DNA from: UBA12474 sp964549625
GTDB lineage: Bacteria > Babelota > Babeliae > Babelales > Babelaceae
Direction: 5' to 3'
Assembly: GCA_964549625.1 (NCBI GenBank)
Contig: CAZJVA010000003.1
Coordinates: 1-64,000 of the forward strand
DNA: 64,000 nucleotides
Below the pieces are notes generated by a model. The model worked only from the letters and a program-made list of their open reading frames with translations, was not told the origin of the DNA and searched no databases. The position numbers and the translations under genes are program-made. Shown here piece after piece: positions 27,998 through 34,765 of this stretch (within the stretch, counting starts at the first letter, position 1; the number at the start of each line of letters is the position of its first letter).

Positions 27998-28074
27998 TGG
28001 GGTGAGCGGTGGGGCTCGAACCCACGACCCCCAGAACCACAATCTGATGCTCTGCCAACTGAGCTACGCTCACC
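27998..28074 (-). tRNA. tRNA-His (anticodon GTG)
   Basis: 77 bases with CCA encoded. The acceptor GTGAGCG pairs with CGCTCAC. An extra 5' G faces discriminator C73, the identity feature of tRNA-His. Anticodon loop TTGTGGT gives GTG. It has its own promoter just upstream. Confidence 0.97.
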
Positions 28075-28085
28075 ATACCCCGTTT

Positions 28086-28113
28086 AGTATACGGCCTTGG
28101 GCGTGCTTTGCAA
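28086..28113 (-). promoter_or_regulatory. tRNA-His promoter
   Basis: Minus-strand TTGCAA (28108-28113), 16-base spacer, TATACT (28086-28091), about 11 bases before the tRNA. The -35 box TTGCAA is shared with the tRNA-Leu promoter. Confidence 0.7.
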
Positions 28114-28225
28114 GATTTTCTTCAAAGTGGCTAGTTGCAGGGGGCAAGGGTTTGTTTGGGGGGGGGGCGGAGTATTTTTGAGTTTAGGACGCGGCGGAGC
28201 GCGGTGTGTTAATAACCTTGTGATA

Positions 28226-28312
28226 TGGTGCCGGAGACTGGACTCGAACCAGCACAGGATTGCTCCCACAGGCGCCTGAAGCCTGCGCGTCTACCAATTT
28301 CGCCACCCCGGC
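28226..28312 (-). tRNA. tRNA-Leu (anticodon CAG)
   Basis: An 87-base class II tRNA with a long variable arm and CCA encoded. The acceptor GCCGGGG pairs with CTCCGGC (one G-T). Anticodon loop TTCAGGC in stem CAGGC/GCCTG gives CAG. Stem-loops and the GGTTCGAGTCC T-arm are intact. Confidence 0.96.
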
Positions 28313-28330
28313 ATAGACTCTATTTACTGC

Positions 28331-28359
28331 AGAATAACATGCCTATAGGTGCTTTGCAA
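28331..28359 (-). promoter_or_regulatory. tRNA-Leu promoter
   Basis: Minus-strand TTGCAA (28354-28359), 17-base spacer, TATTCT (28331-28336), about 19 bases before the tRNA. It may drive the whole tRNA-Leu/His/Pro cluster. Confidence 0.68.
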
Positions 28360-28385
28360 GTTGGTCTTGGGGGGCGTTGAGTCTT

Positions 28386-29588
28386 TTATTTTATTGCCGT
28401 GAGCGTGTGGTTGATCTTTTGTACGTCCACTTTGGGAGGCTGTGGGGTTGTGGTCGGCAAGTTTTTGGGTTGGCCTCTGTTTGATTTGTTGTTGTGCAAA
28501 AAGTAGTAGGTCAACAGCATGCCGCCGCATGCAAGGCCCCAAGCATTTACTGTTAGAAGGGTTACCGGTTTGTTGGTTTTGGGCTCTACAGGTGTGGGGG
28601 CAGGTTGATCGTCGTTTTCTTGTTCGATGTTCGTCGTTTTGTTAATTGTTGGGGTAGGCGGATTGTTTTGGGTAGTTTCAGTGCGTAATGCTGCAAGGTC
28701 TTTCTCAAAATAGGTCTGTTTACCTGGTATAGAGAGACATGTGAGATTTTTATGTTTTTTAGCCAATTGCTTTGCCAAGGTTGGAGTATCAAGATCTTTT
28801 GGGGCGTTGTTGATTGTTAGGTCGGTTATATTCAGAGGTACATGTTGCAAATACGTTTCTTGATATAGGATGGAGAGGTCCTTGATGTTGGGGAATGCCG
28901 TTATTATTGCCTTGAAGTGTTCCGCAGGAATAAGTTCTTCTTGCTCTGGATTATTTGTGGTGAGAGCCTTTAGTTCCCATAAGTTGAGTTTGGTTACTTT
29001 TTCAAGCTTTGTATCTGTTATGTCCTGGCAAAAATGCTCCCAGTCTTCATTGTTTAATGAGATATCTTTGAGCTCTAGGTGGGTTAGTGTTTGGGGAATG
29101 TTGTTAAATATGGTGAATAAGTGGTCTTTGTTATTAACCCCAAAAAGTTCGAGATGGGTGAGTTGTGTCTGTTTGAGATCAGTCCAGTTAATTACTGTGT
29201 CGTAGTTTTTTGGGTAGATTAAGGAGAGATTTTTTAGGTTTTTTTTTGCAATGATTTGTTCCCACAGTTGTTGTGTAAAAGATACCCCGTTTAGGCAAAG
29301 GGTTGTTGTGATCGGGGTTTTTTGGAGTAGGGTGCAAATGTTGTCGGCACTAACTTTGCTTGCCCATGCGATTTCAAGCTTGGTAATTTTTTCAAGGTTT
29401 TCATTTTGCTGGTCAAGGTCGTCCCAATTAGGATTTTCATCCCATTGTATCCGGCAAGTGTATTGGCCGAAGCTATTTTTGAAAAAGTTTTGCCAGGGCG
29501 TGTACGTCGTGTCTGTCGTGTCCGCGGCGCACAGAGAGCCGTTGGCTAGCAATATGGTGAATAGGGGGAGAATACGTTTCAAGTTCAT
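28386..29588 (-). CDS. Secreted leucine-rich-repeat-like protein with C-terminal membrane anchor
   Basis: A 400-residue protein with signal peptide (ILPLFTILLANGSLCAA). About eight irregular leucine-rich-repeat-like units follow (TKLEIAW, TTLCLNGVSF, KNLSLIYP, THLELFGVNN, THLELKDISL, TKLNLWELKAL, KDLSILYQ, TDLTINNAP). A Pro/Thr-rich stretch comes next, then one membrane segment near residue 345 (TLLTVNAWGLACGGMLLTYYF) and a basic tail. The repeats are of the L-x-L type found in eukaryote-like LRR proteins used for protein-protein contacts. The topology puts the repeats outside the cytoplasm. A host-interaction role is plausible but inferred. Confidence 0.7.
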   Translation of the reverse strand: MNLKRILPLFTILLANGSLCAADTTDTTYTPWQNFFKNSFGQYTCRIQWDENPNWDDLDQQNENLEKITKLEIAWASKVSADNICTLLQKTPITTTLCLNGVSFTQQLWEQIIAKKNLKNLSLIYPKNYDTVINWTDLKQTQLTHLELFGVNNKDHLFTIFNNIPQTLTHLELKDISLNNEDWEHFCQDITDTKLEKVTKLNLWELKALTTNNPEQEELIPAEHFKAIITAFPNIKDLSILYQETYLQHVPLNITDLTINNAPKDLDTPTLAKQLAKKHKNLTCLSIPGKQTYFEKDLAALRTETTQNNPPTPTINKTTNIEQENDDQPAPTPVEPKTNKPVTLLTVNAWGLACGGMLLTYYFLHNNKSNRGQPKNLPTTTPQPPKVDVQKINHTLTAIK

Positions 29589-29695
29589 GGTCGCGCCTCA
29601 TACTCGTTTTTAATTTTTCTTATTAGGATAATTTTTTTTAGCTTTTTTTCAAGTCTTTTTTAAAAGTCGGCTATGGCTTAAGGTAGAGACTCGGA

Positions 29696-30745
29696 TTATG
29701 AGAGCTCTGACGGCGTTGTTTGTTTGTGCGGGCTAGGGGTTGTTTGCATAGGCAGCTTGATTTTTAATGGAATGGATTGGCCTGGCAGGGTAAAGATGCA
29801 TTGTTCGGGTGTTAGGTTTTGTTGGTTGTTCCACCAGTGTCGAAGTAGGTCGATGGGTGCGTTGGGGCAGTCGGTGCCGAGAGGGTATGTTCCCCAGTGG
29901 CAAGGAATCATGATTTGGGCGTTGAGTGTTTGGAACGCTTCTGCTGCTTCGATTGGATCGAGGTGTGCTTGACGGTTTTCTTTTTCGGGTTGGCATGGGC
30001 CAATTGGTATGAGCGCATGGGTAATGGGGGGGACGTTTGTTTGAATCTCACGGAAATGGTCGCCTTTGGCAGTGTCTCCAGCAAAGTAGATACACGCGTC
30101 TTTTGTGCTTATTATCCAGCCGCCCCACAGTGACTTGTTGCAGTCGAAAAATGAGCGTCGAGACCAGTGTTTTGCTGGTACAAACGTTATGTTAATATTG
30201 TTTTTTACTAACTCCTCATCCCACCACGATTTTTCAGAGACCTGCTTGCAGCCCCAGTGGGTACAGAGCTGCTTATCGCCTTCGGGCACCAAGAGTTGTA
30301 TTTTTGGATTTTGTGCCGCGAGTTCTTTGATGCTCTGTTTATCTAGATGATCATAGTGATTGTGCGAAATGAGTACAATATCGATAGGGGGCAGGATTTC
30401 AGATATTTTTATCGGATCAAAAAGCCTTGGAAAGAGGGAAGAGAGATTGGAAAATGCTGGGTCTGTAATGATAAAGGTGCCATTTATGTACAATAAAAAG
30501 GTTGCATGGCCAAGCCACCAAAGATGATTTTCTTTGTTTTGCAGTGCGGTTTGGATGCTGGTACGAAGTTGTTGGGTCCACGAGTAGTCGAGAGCGAGTT
30601 GCTCATATTTTTGTCGAGCAAAATAAACTTTGAAGGCGCGCCAAAAAAGGGCGGCAATGTCTATCCAGTCATGTTTTTTTTCGCCTGGATAATTTTTGAA
30701 GATACCGTCTTCACGTGTTGGACCTGTTTTGCGCGACTTTGCCAC
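29696..30745 (-). CDS. Metallo-beta-lactamase-fold hydrolase, NAPE-PLD-like
   Basis: A 349-residue MBL-fold protein of the UlaG/NAPE-phospholipase D type. Landmarks are WWLGHATFLLYINGTFIITDPAF, the metal motif SHNHYDHLD (HxHxDH), THWGCKQV, FVPAKHWSRRSFFD, IYFAGDTAKGDHF and MIPCHWGTYPLG. NAPE-PLD enzymes hydrolyse N-acylphosphatidylethanolamine; bacterial relatives are poorly characterised, so the substrate is not proven. There is no signal peptide. The start is GTG with GGAG about 7 bases upstream. A structured leader with a terminator-like hairpin precedes the gene. Confidence 0.82.
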   Translation of the reverse strand: MAKSRKTGPTREDGIFKNYPGEKKHDWIDIAALFWRAFKVYFARQKYEQLALDYSWTQQLRTSIQTALQNKENHLWWLGHATFLLYINGTFIITDPAFSNLSSLFPRLFDPIKISEILPPIDIVLISHNHYDHLDKQSIKELAAQNPKIQLLVPEGDKQLCTHWGCKQVSEKSWWDEELVKNNINITFVPAKHWSRRSFFDCNKSLWGGWIISTKDACIYFAGDTAKGDHFREIQTNVPPITHALIPIGPCQPEKENRQAHLDPIEAAEAFQTLNAQIMIPCHWGTYPLGTDCPNAPIDLLRHWWNNQQNLTPEQCIFTLPGQSIPLKIKLPMQTTPSPHKQTTPSELS

Positions 30746-30759
30746 ACAATCTCCACGAT

Positions 30760-30870
30760 AATAAAGAAACCCCCGCCCGGACCGAGCGGTCCAAGACAGG
30801 GGAAATGGAGGTCAAATCATAGTTTTTTAGAATGGCCCCTGTGTTGTAAGCCATCCGTCACTCTCCATTT
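30760..30870 (-). ncRNA. Candidate structured leader or small RNA
   Basis: The transcript expected from the promoter at 30872-30899 is about 110 bases long. Its 5' end AAATGGAG (30863-30870) can pair with CTCCATTT (30803-30810). An inner hairpin uses ATGGC and GCCAT (30850-30854 and 30832-30836). ACAGGGG (30836-30842) can pair with CCCCTGT (30796-30802), which forms a pseudoknot with the outer stem. The same CCCC is also the 5' arm of the terminator hairpin, so the two folds exclude each other. That is the logic of an attenuator or riboswitch. I recognise no known class. Confidence 0.42.
30762..30802 (-). terminator. Terminator-like hairpin in the leader of the NAPE-PLD-like gene
   Basis: On the minus strand the stem is CCCC with GGGG outside and GGACC with GGTCC inside, followed by TTTCTTTATT. 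It lies about 15 bases upstream of the start codon's surroundings, between the upstream HAD gene and the hydrolase gene. It could end the upstream message or work as an attenuator. Confidence 0.62.
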
Positions 30871-30871
30871 A

Positions 30872-30899
30872 AAGATACAAAAGGTAGGGTAAATTGCAA
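30872..30899 (-). promoter_or_regulatory. Promoter for the candidate leader RNA
   Basis: Minus-strand TTGCAA (30894-30899), 16-base spacer, TATCTT (30872-30877). The architecture matches the tRNA promoters at 28.1 and 28.3 kb. Transcription would begin at or just inside the first paired stem. Confidence 0.55.
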
Positions 30900-30917
30900 G
30901 GGAAATCTTGTGGTTTT

Positions 30918-31664
30918 TTAGGTAGGCAGTTGTTTGCGAAGGTTCGTGATAGTTTGCGCTGTATTGCTAAAGTGGATCGTTATAAAAGCATGAGCACTTT
31001 GTTTTTGTGCCCGTTTAATGTTGCGTTTGTTGTTGTCGATAAAAATGATTTTTTTGATATGTGGGTATTGGTGCATAAAAGCATGCGCGAACTTTTTGAA
31101 AAAATTGTGCGCATTTTTTGGATACCAGGGCGTGAGTCGAATAGTGTTGCTATCAGGCGAGTTTGGATAATACGTTTGGGTGAAAAGCGGTTTGCCTTTT
31201 TTGGTAAATGTTTTTGGGTAGCGATTTTTGAGAATATCAAAGGCCTCGGGGCCGATGTCTGAAAGTAGGATAAGCTGGTAGCCGGCGGCTTGTAATTTCC
31301 AGCAGAGTGCAACAAGCGAAGCGCGTGGATAAAAAAAATTGCTGACCCAGAGCCAGTATTTTTTTATGAGGGGGATAGGAGGTGTTTTTGAAGAAAGAAT
31401 ATGATGTTCGACGATGGGGCGGTATCCGTGGCTGAGTGCAAAATAGCCGCTAGCAAGCGTTACAAATACTGCCGGTGCTAGCATCGCAGCGCAAAGGATT
31501 ATGGCAAGGGTGGTTGATGTGTAGTGATAGGTAAGTAAGGCGAGAAGCCCTATGGAGAGTGCTAGCGCTCCTAGTTTGGCGTAATTAAAGGTGAATAGTA
31601 CACCATGTAGATCGATTGCAATAACGATCTGATCGGGTAGAAGTAGTTCTTTTTTTTGTGTCAT
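30918..31664 (-). CDS. Membrane-anchored HAD-superfamily protein
   Basis: A 248-residue HAD-fold protein. Motif I is IAIDLHGVLF (nucleophile Asp18; the usual second Asp is His20), motif II LILLSDIG (Ser135), motif III a Lys around 183 in YPKNAHNFF, and motif IV IIFIDNNKRNIKRA (Asp210). Between motifs I and II lie two membrane segments (about residues 30-46 and 52-76), where a cap domain normally sits, so the catalytic core is tethered to the membrane. Start chosen at the ATG of MTQKKE; a longer frame to 31709 exists. Substrate unknown; phosphatase activity is doubtful because of the D-to-H change. Confidence 0.65.
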   Translation of the reverse strand: MTQKKELLLPDQIVIAIDLHGVLFTFNYAKLGALALSIGLLALLTYHYTSTTLAIILCAAMLAPAVFVTLASGYFALSHGYRPIVEHHILSSKTPPIPLIKKYWLWVSNFFYPRASLVALCWKLQAAGYQLILLSDIGPEAFDILKNRYPKTFTKKGKPLFTQTYYPNSPDSNTIRLTPWYPKNAHNFFKKFAHAFMHQYPHIKKIIFIDNNKRNIKRAQKQSAHAFITIHFSNTAQTITNLRKQLPT

Positions 31665-31738
31665 GACCGACTCGTGTTTTTGTTGGAAACTTAGTACTAT
31701 GGGTAGCATAGGAGCGGATAAAAAAACAAGGAGTTTTT

Positions 31739-32386
31739 ATGAACCGGTGCCGCAATGCGGTTAGCTTATTACTAGTAATTATGCTTAATATTTGTATAAG
31801 TTCTAGTTCCTTGTTTTCATTTTCACTGCTTGGGTCTTACCAGCTTTCTTTAGCTGGATCCGCATTGGCGCTATTGGCAATTGGCGGTTTTTCAGGGTTT
31901 TCATCAGCCATATCTTTTTGGTTAGGACGAGGTCTTTTACGTATAGCTTTGCATGGGGCAGGTTCTGCATTCGGTTTTTTGAATGGCTTGCCTACATTGG
32001 TGGGAGTTGCCGCTATGAATTATCCTCGATTGGTCGTTGTGCTGGTTGTAGGCGGTAGTGTGGCTTTTTGGTTACATCCGGTCGGTTTGCAGGCTGCAGC
32101 GTATCCACTTTTGTGGGTGATTCCTCTTTTGGCTCTTTTTGGCAAAGGTGTTGCTGCGCGCATGATTATAGGCAGCTTTTGTGCTCATATTGTTGGTTCT
32201 CTAATTTGGTTGTATGCGGGTTTTTTAGTTTCTCCGGCTGCATGGATATTGTTGATACCGCGGGTACTTGTTGAACGCGTAAGTCTTGCAGCGGTAGCTT
32301 TGCTGGTTAGTGTTATTAGTAGCGGTTTTTCGAGAAGTTTTTATAATCAAAAGATTGAGAAACAGCCTGTTTGTGATGTGCCTTGA
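31739..32386 (+). CDS. Polytopic membrane protein of unknown function
   Basis: A 215-residue protein with about six hydrophobic segments and a short basic C-terminal tail. AAGGAG precedes the ATG at good spacing. The small size, six segments and Gly-rich loops (GAGSAFGFLNGLPTLVGVAAMN) recall the substrate-binding (S) components of ECF-type vitamin transporters, but I see no diagnostic motif and do not assert that. uppS begins within 15 bases of the stop, so the two genes are probably co-transcribed. Confidence 0.62.
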   Translation: MNRCRNAVSLLLVIMLNICISSSSLFSFSLLGSYQLSLAGSALALLAIGGFSGFSSAISFWLGRGLLRIALHGAGSAFGFLNGLPTLVGVAAMNYPRLVVVLVVGGSVAFWLHPVGLQAAAYPLLWVIPLLALFGKGVAARMIIGSFCAHIVGSLIWLYAGFLVSPAAWILLIPRVLVERVSLAAVALLVSVISSGFSRSFYNQKIEKQPVCDVP

Positions 32387-32400
32387 TGTTGAGAAGTGGT

Positions 32401-33228
32401 ATGAAACGATTTTTTCATGGAGTTGTAGTCGTATTGTGTGCAATAGGGGCCATTCAGCTTGGTGTGCTCGGGTATAATAGTGTTTTTTCTTTACTGCACG
32501 CGCAACCTCGCTCGCCGGTGATCGATGGCAATGCGGGGGTAAGACATATTGCTTTTATTATGGATGGTAACCGTAGATGGGCTAAAGACCGTAAGCTTAT
32601 GCCATGGGATGGACATAGAAGCGGTGTGGGGCCGGTGAAGGAAGCTGTGTTGTTTTGTTTGGCGCATGGTATAGAATTTTTATCGTTGTATGCCTTTTCT
32701 CTAGAAAATTTTAAGCGAAGCCGTGATGAGTTACTTCATCTTTTTGATGTGGTTGAAACAGGCTTGTCTCCTCGAGATATTCAAGAGCTTGCCCAGCATG
32801 GGGTAAAGATTTGTTTTGTTGGTGATCGGAGTCTTTTTCCACCGCGATTGGTAAAAACAATAACGGCTATTGAAGATGCAACAAAAGAGGGCACCAAGCT
32901 CGTTGTTAATATACTTTTTTGTTATGGAGGGCATCAGGAGTTGCGTAATGCTGCACAGCGATTGGCTGCCGCAGTTGCTAATGGTGCATTGCGGCCCTCA
33001 GAGATCACGGAAGACCACTTTGCAAAACATTTGTGGACGGGAAATTGCCCACCGCCAGATATGGTTGTTCGTTCTGGGGGAGAGCGGCGTCTAAGTAACT
33101 TTATGCCATGGCAGACAGCGTATAGTGAGCTTTTCTTTGTTGATACTTATTGGCCAGCAATTACAAGAGCTGATTTTGAGGCGCTTTTGGTGGCCTTTGA
33201 TCGCAGAAAGCGCAATTTTGGGGCATAA
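32401..33228 (+). CDS. uppS: Isoprenyl transferase (undecaprenyl diphosphate synthase) with N-terminal membrane anchor
   Basis: UppS condenses isopentenyl diphosphate units onto farnesyl diphosphate to make the C55 lipid carrier for cell-wall synthesis. Family blocks: HIAFIMDGNRRWAKDR with the catalytic Asp, GHRSGVGPVKEAV, SLYAFSLENFKRS, LFCYGGHQEL, PPPDMVVRSGGERRLSNFMPWQTAYSELFF. Unusually, about 35 residues precede the enzyme domain and contain a membrane helix (GVVVVLCAIGAIQLGVLGY). The ATG at 32401 is preferred because GAGAAG precedes it; the frame could start at 32386. It is convergent with the PASTA gene, with a 2-base gap. Confidence 0.94.
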   Translation: MKRFFHGVVVVLCAIGAIQLGVLGYNSVFSLLHAQPRSPVIDGNAGVRHIAFIMDGNRRWAKDRKLMPWDGHRSGVGPVKEAVLFCLAHGIEFLSLYAFSLENFKRSRDELLHLFDVVETGLSPRDIQELAQHGVKICFVGDRSLFPPRLVKTITAIEDATKEGTKLVVNILFCYGGHQELRNAAQRLAAAVANGALRPSEITEDHFAKHLWTGNCPPPDMVVRSGGERRLSNFMPWQTAYSELFFVDTYWPAITRADFEALLVAFDRRKRNFGA

Positions 33229-33230
33229 GC

Positions 33231-33914
33231 TTAGCCAACCTCTAGTTGAAATGTTGGGGGTGAGGTTTGGGTGATAATTGTTCCTGCGATTGGGCGTTGC
33301 TTCTTGATTTTTTCTATTGTTTTATTTTTTGCTCTAATTATTTGGTAGGGGATGTTTTTTGCTTCCAAAATATTTTTGGCTTCGTCAGGGTGAAGCATTT
33401 GAAGGTCAGGTGTTACCAGATGGCTTTCCTGTTGTCCTGTTGATACATAGAGGATAAGGCCTTCTGTTGGGATGGGTTCGCCCGCATGTGGAAATTGTGC
33501 GATGATAGTTCCTTTAGGATGAATGTGTTCGATTGCGAAGGTTTTTATGAGCGTGTGTTCGGAGAAGGCTATTTTTTTTGCTTGCTCTAGTGATAGTCCG
33601 ACAAGGTTTGGTGACTTGGGTGGGATAATGGCCTTTGAAACGACCAGGAAAATTGGCTGTTTCTCTTTGATCTGCTGTCCGGGTCTAGGATTTTGTTCAA
33701 TAATAGTTCCTGGAGTGCAGGTGGCGTCTTCGCGCTGTTCAAGTATGTGTGGATGTAGATTGTGTTGAGAGAGGGTGATAATGCCGTCTGCAATTGAACA
33801 GCCGATGATAGAAGGGGCGGAAAATGTTTCCTTTTTGCCTAGATGAGAAAGAAGGAGGAAGGTTGCAAGACAAGCAATAAATGGCGTACTAAAGTAAAGG
33901 GTGCTTTTTAGCAT
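33231..33914 (-). CDS. Membrane-anchored PASTA-domain protein
   Basis: About 227 residues: one N-terminal membrane segment (LYFSTPFIACLATFLLLSHL), then three PASTA repeats, recognisable by TIIEQNPRPGQQIKEKQPIFLVVSK, GTIIAQFPHAGEPIPTEGLILYVSTG and GTIITQTSPPTFQLEV. PASTA domains bind uncrosslinked peptidoglycan or muropeptides and are normally attached to Ser/Thr kinases or penicillin-binding proteins; here they stand alone. Neighbouring uppS, PBP and murG fit a periplasmic cell-wall role. Start chosen at ATGCTAAAA after GGAAT. The start lies just downstream of rnpB. Confidence 0.82.
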   Translation of the reverse strand: MLKSTLYFSTPFIACLATFLLLSHLGKKETFSAPSIIGCSIADGIITLSQHNLHPHILEQREDATCTPGTIIEQNPRPGQQIKEKQPIFLVVSKAIIPPKSPNLVGLSLEQAKKIAFSEHTLIKTFAIEHIHPKGTIIAQFPHAGEPIPTEGLILYVSTGQQESHLVTPDLQMLHPDEAKNILEAKNIPYQIIRAKNKTIEKIKKQRPIAGTIITQTSPPTFQLEVG

Positions 33915-33933
33915 TGCTATTCCAATCATGTAA

Positions 33934-34308
33934 GCTCTGGTTTGCGGTAGTCAATAAGCCGGATTCTGTATCAGAAGATCTGATGGCAATCATGTATCTA
34001 GGCGGCCTACCCGTGTATTTATCTCAAGATGTCTCCATCCTGACAGAACGAAAAAACTGTATACACTGTTTGGCCTTGCTCCGAGCGGGGTTTGCCCCCA
34101 TATACTATTACTAGCATATGTCGTGTGCTCTTACCACACGTTTTCACCCTTACCTTACTAACAATATGTTGGTCGGGCGGTTGTTTTCTGTGGCACTTTC
34201 CATAGGCTTACGCCTTCCGAGCTTGCGCTCGGCGCTCTTTTCGTTAGGAGTCCGGACTTTCCTCAAGAGTTTCCTCCTGCGATTGTCTTTCGTACCGTAT
34301 TCCAAAGC
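33934..34308 (-). ncRNA. rnpB: RNase P RNA (type A)
   Basis: RNase P RNA is the catalytic RNA that trims tRNA 5' ends. Universally conserved blocks are present in order on the minus strand: GAGGAAAGTCCGGACTCC near the 5' end, GGTAAGGGTGAAAA then GTGGTAAGAGCACAC, GAGCAAGGCCAAACAG, GGGTAGGCCGCCTAGATACA, and ACAGAATCCGGCTTAT near the 3' end. The closing P1 helix can be built from GCTTTGG (34302-34308) with CCAGAGC (33934-33940) plus CGGTA with TACCG, which sets the ends. The first 46 or so bases overlap the end of the upstream coding sequence. Confidence 0.95.
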
Positions 34309-34712
34309 AATGCTACTAAAAGCACTGTCGTCAGTATACCAAACCAGGATATTTTTGTCGATGCGTTACAATTGATGGCGAAAAAGGCGATATTGGCGGC
34401 GAGCAGAACAGGTATGAAAAGATAAAGTCGCGGTAGAAAGAGTGCACGAAACCAGGGAGCTATGAATAATAGGGTGAACAGCAAAATTAGGGTGCCGGTT
34501 GTGTTGATGTTGTATATAGCGCTATTTGCGCTTGCGAGAAATATGATGGGCAGAGTGCAGGACCAGGAATAAGGGACAAAGAGTAGCGCGCCCATTGTAA
34601 AGGTTTGTAGTGGGTAAAATGTCGAAAGTGGTGAGTTTACATATATAAGTTCTATGAGGAAAAGCAGGGTGCTTAGGAGAAGCGTGTAAAGACATAGGTT
34701 TTTATGCGACAT
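34263..34712 (-). CDS. Small polytopic membrane protein
   Basis: About 149 residues with four or five hydrophobic segments (LYTLLLSTLLFLIELIYV, FTMGALLFVPYSW, ILLFTLLFIAPWFRALFLP, LFIPVLLAANIAFFAI, FGILTTVLLVALLW). No family is recognised. The pattern of compact helices and an adjacent class A PBP gene, divergently transcribed, might suggest an MreD-like or envelope role, but no motif supports it. Its last codons form the 5' end of rnpB and its 3' part contains the rnpB promoter. The start (ATG at 34712, or TTG at 34733) lacks a ribosome-binding site. Confidence 0.55.
   Translation of the reverse strand: MSHKNLCLYTLLLSTLLFLIELIYVNSPLSTFYPLQTFTMGALLFVPYSWSCTLPIIFLASANSAIYNINTTGTLILLFTLLFIAPWFRALFLPRLYLFIPVLLAANIAFFAINCNASTKISWFGILTTVLLVALLWNTVRKTIAGGNS
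34333..34361 (-). promoter_or_regulatory. rnpB promoter inside the upstream coding sequence
   Basis: Minus-strand TCGACA (34356-34361), exact 17-base spacer, TATACT (34333-34338). Transcription would begin near 34325, shortly before the RNase P 5' helix. The promoter lies wholly within the 3' part of the membrane-protein gene at 34263-34712. Confidence 0.72.
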
Positions 34713-34765
34713 TGTGCTACTATTATGGGGCAAAACGTACCACTCTCATCTTCATTGTAAAAACG

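Noticed and set aside
28097..28279. A 60-codon plus-strand open frame ending in LDSNQHRIAPTGA
   Set aside because: Its end is the reverse complement of tRNA-Leu; this is a common false gene over tRNAs.
30803..30870. Possible preQ1-I riboswitch, because of a hairpin followed by TAAAAAACTA
   Set aside because: The loop lacks the TAG-type complement to the tail and the binding cytosine context, and the downstream gene is not a queuosine gene. I treat the RNA as unclassified.
30760..30870. Signal recognition particle RNA
   Set aside because: The conserved GGAAG-type apical loop and asymmetric bulge sequences of SRP RNA are not present on either strand.
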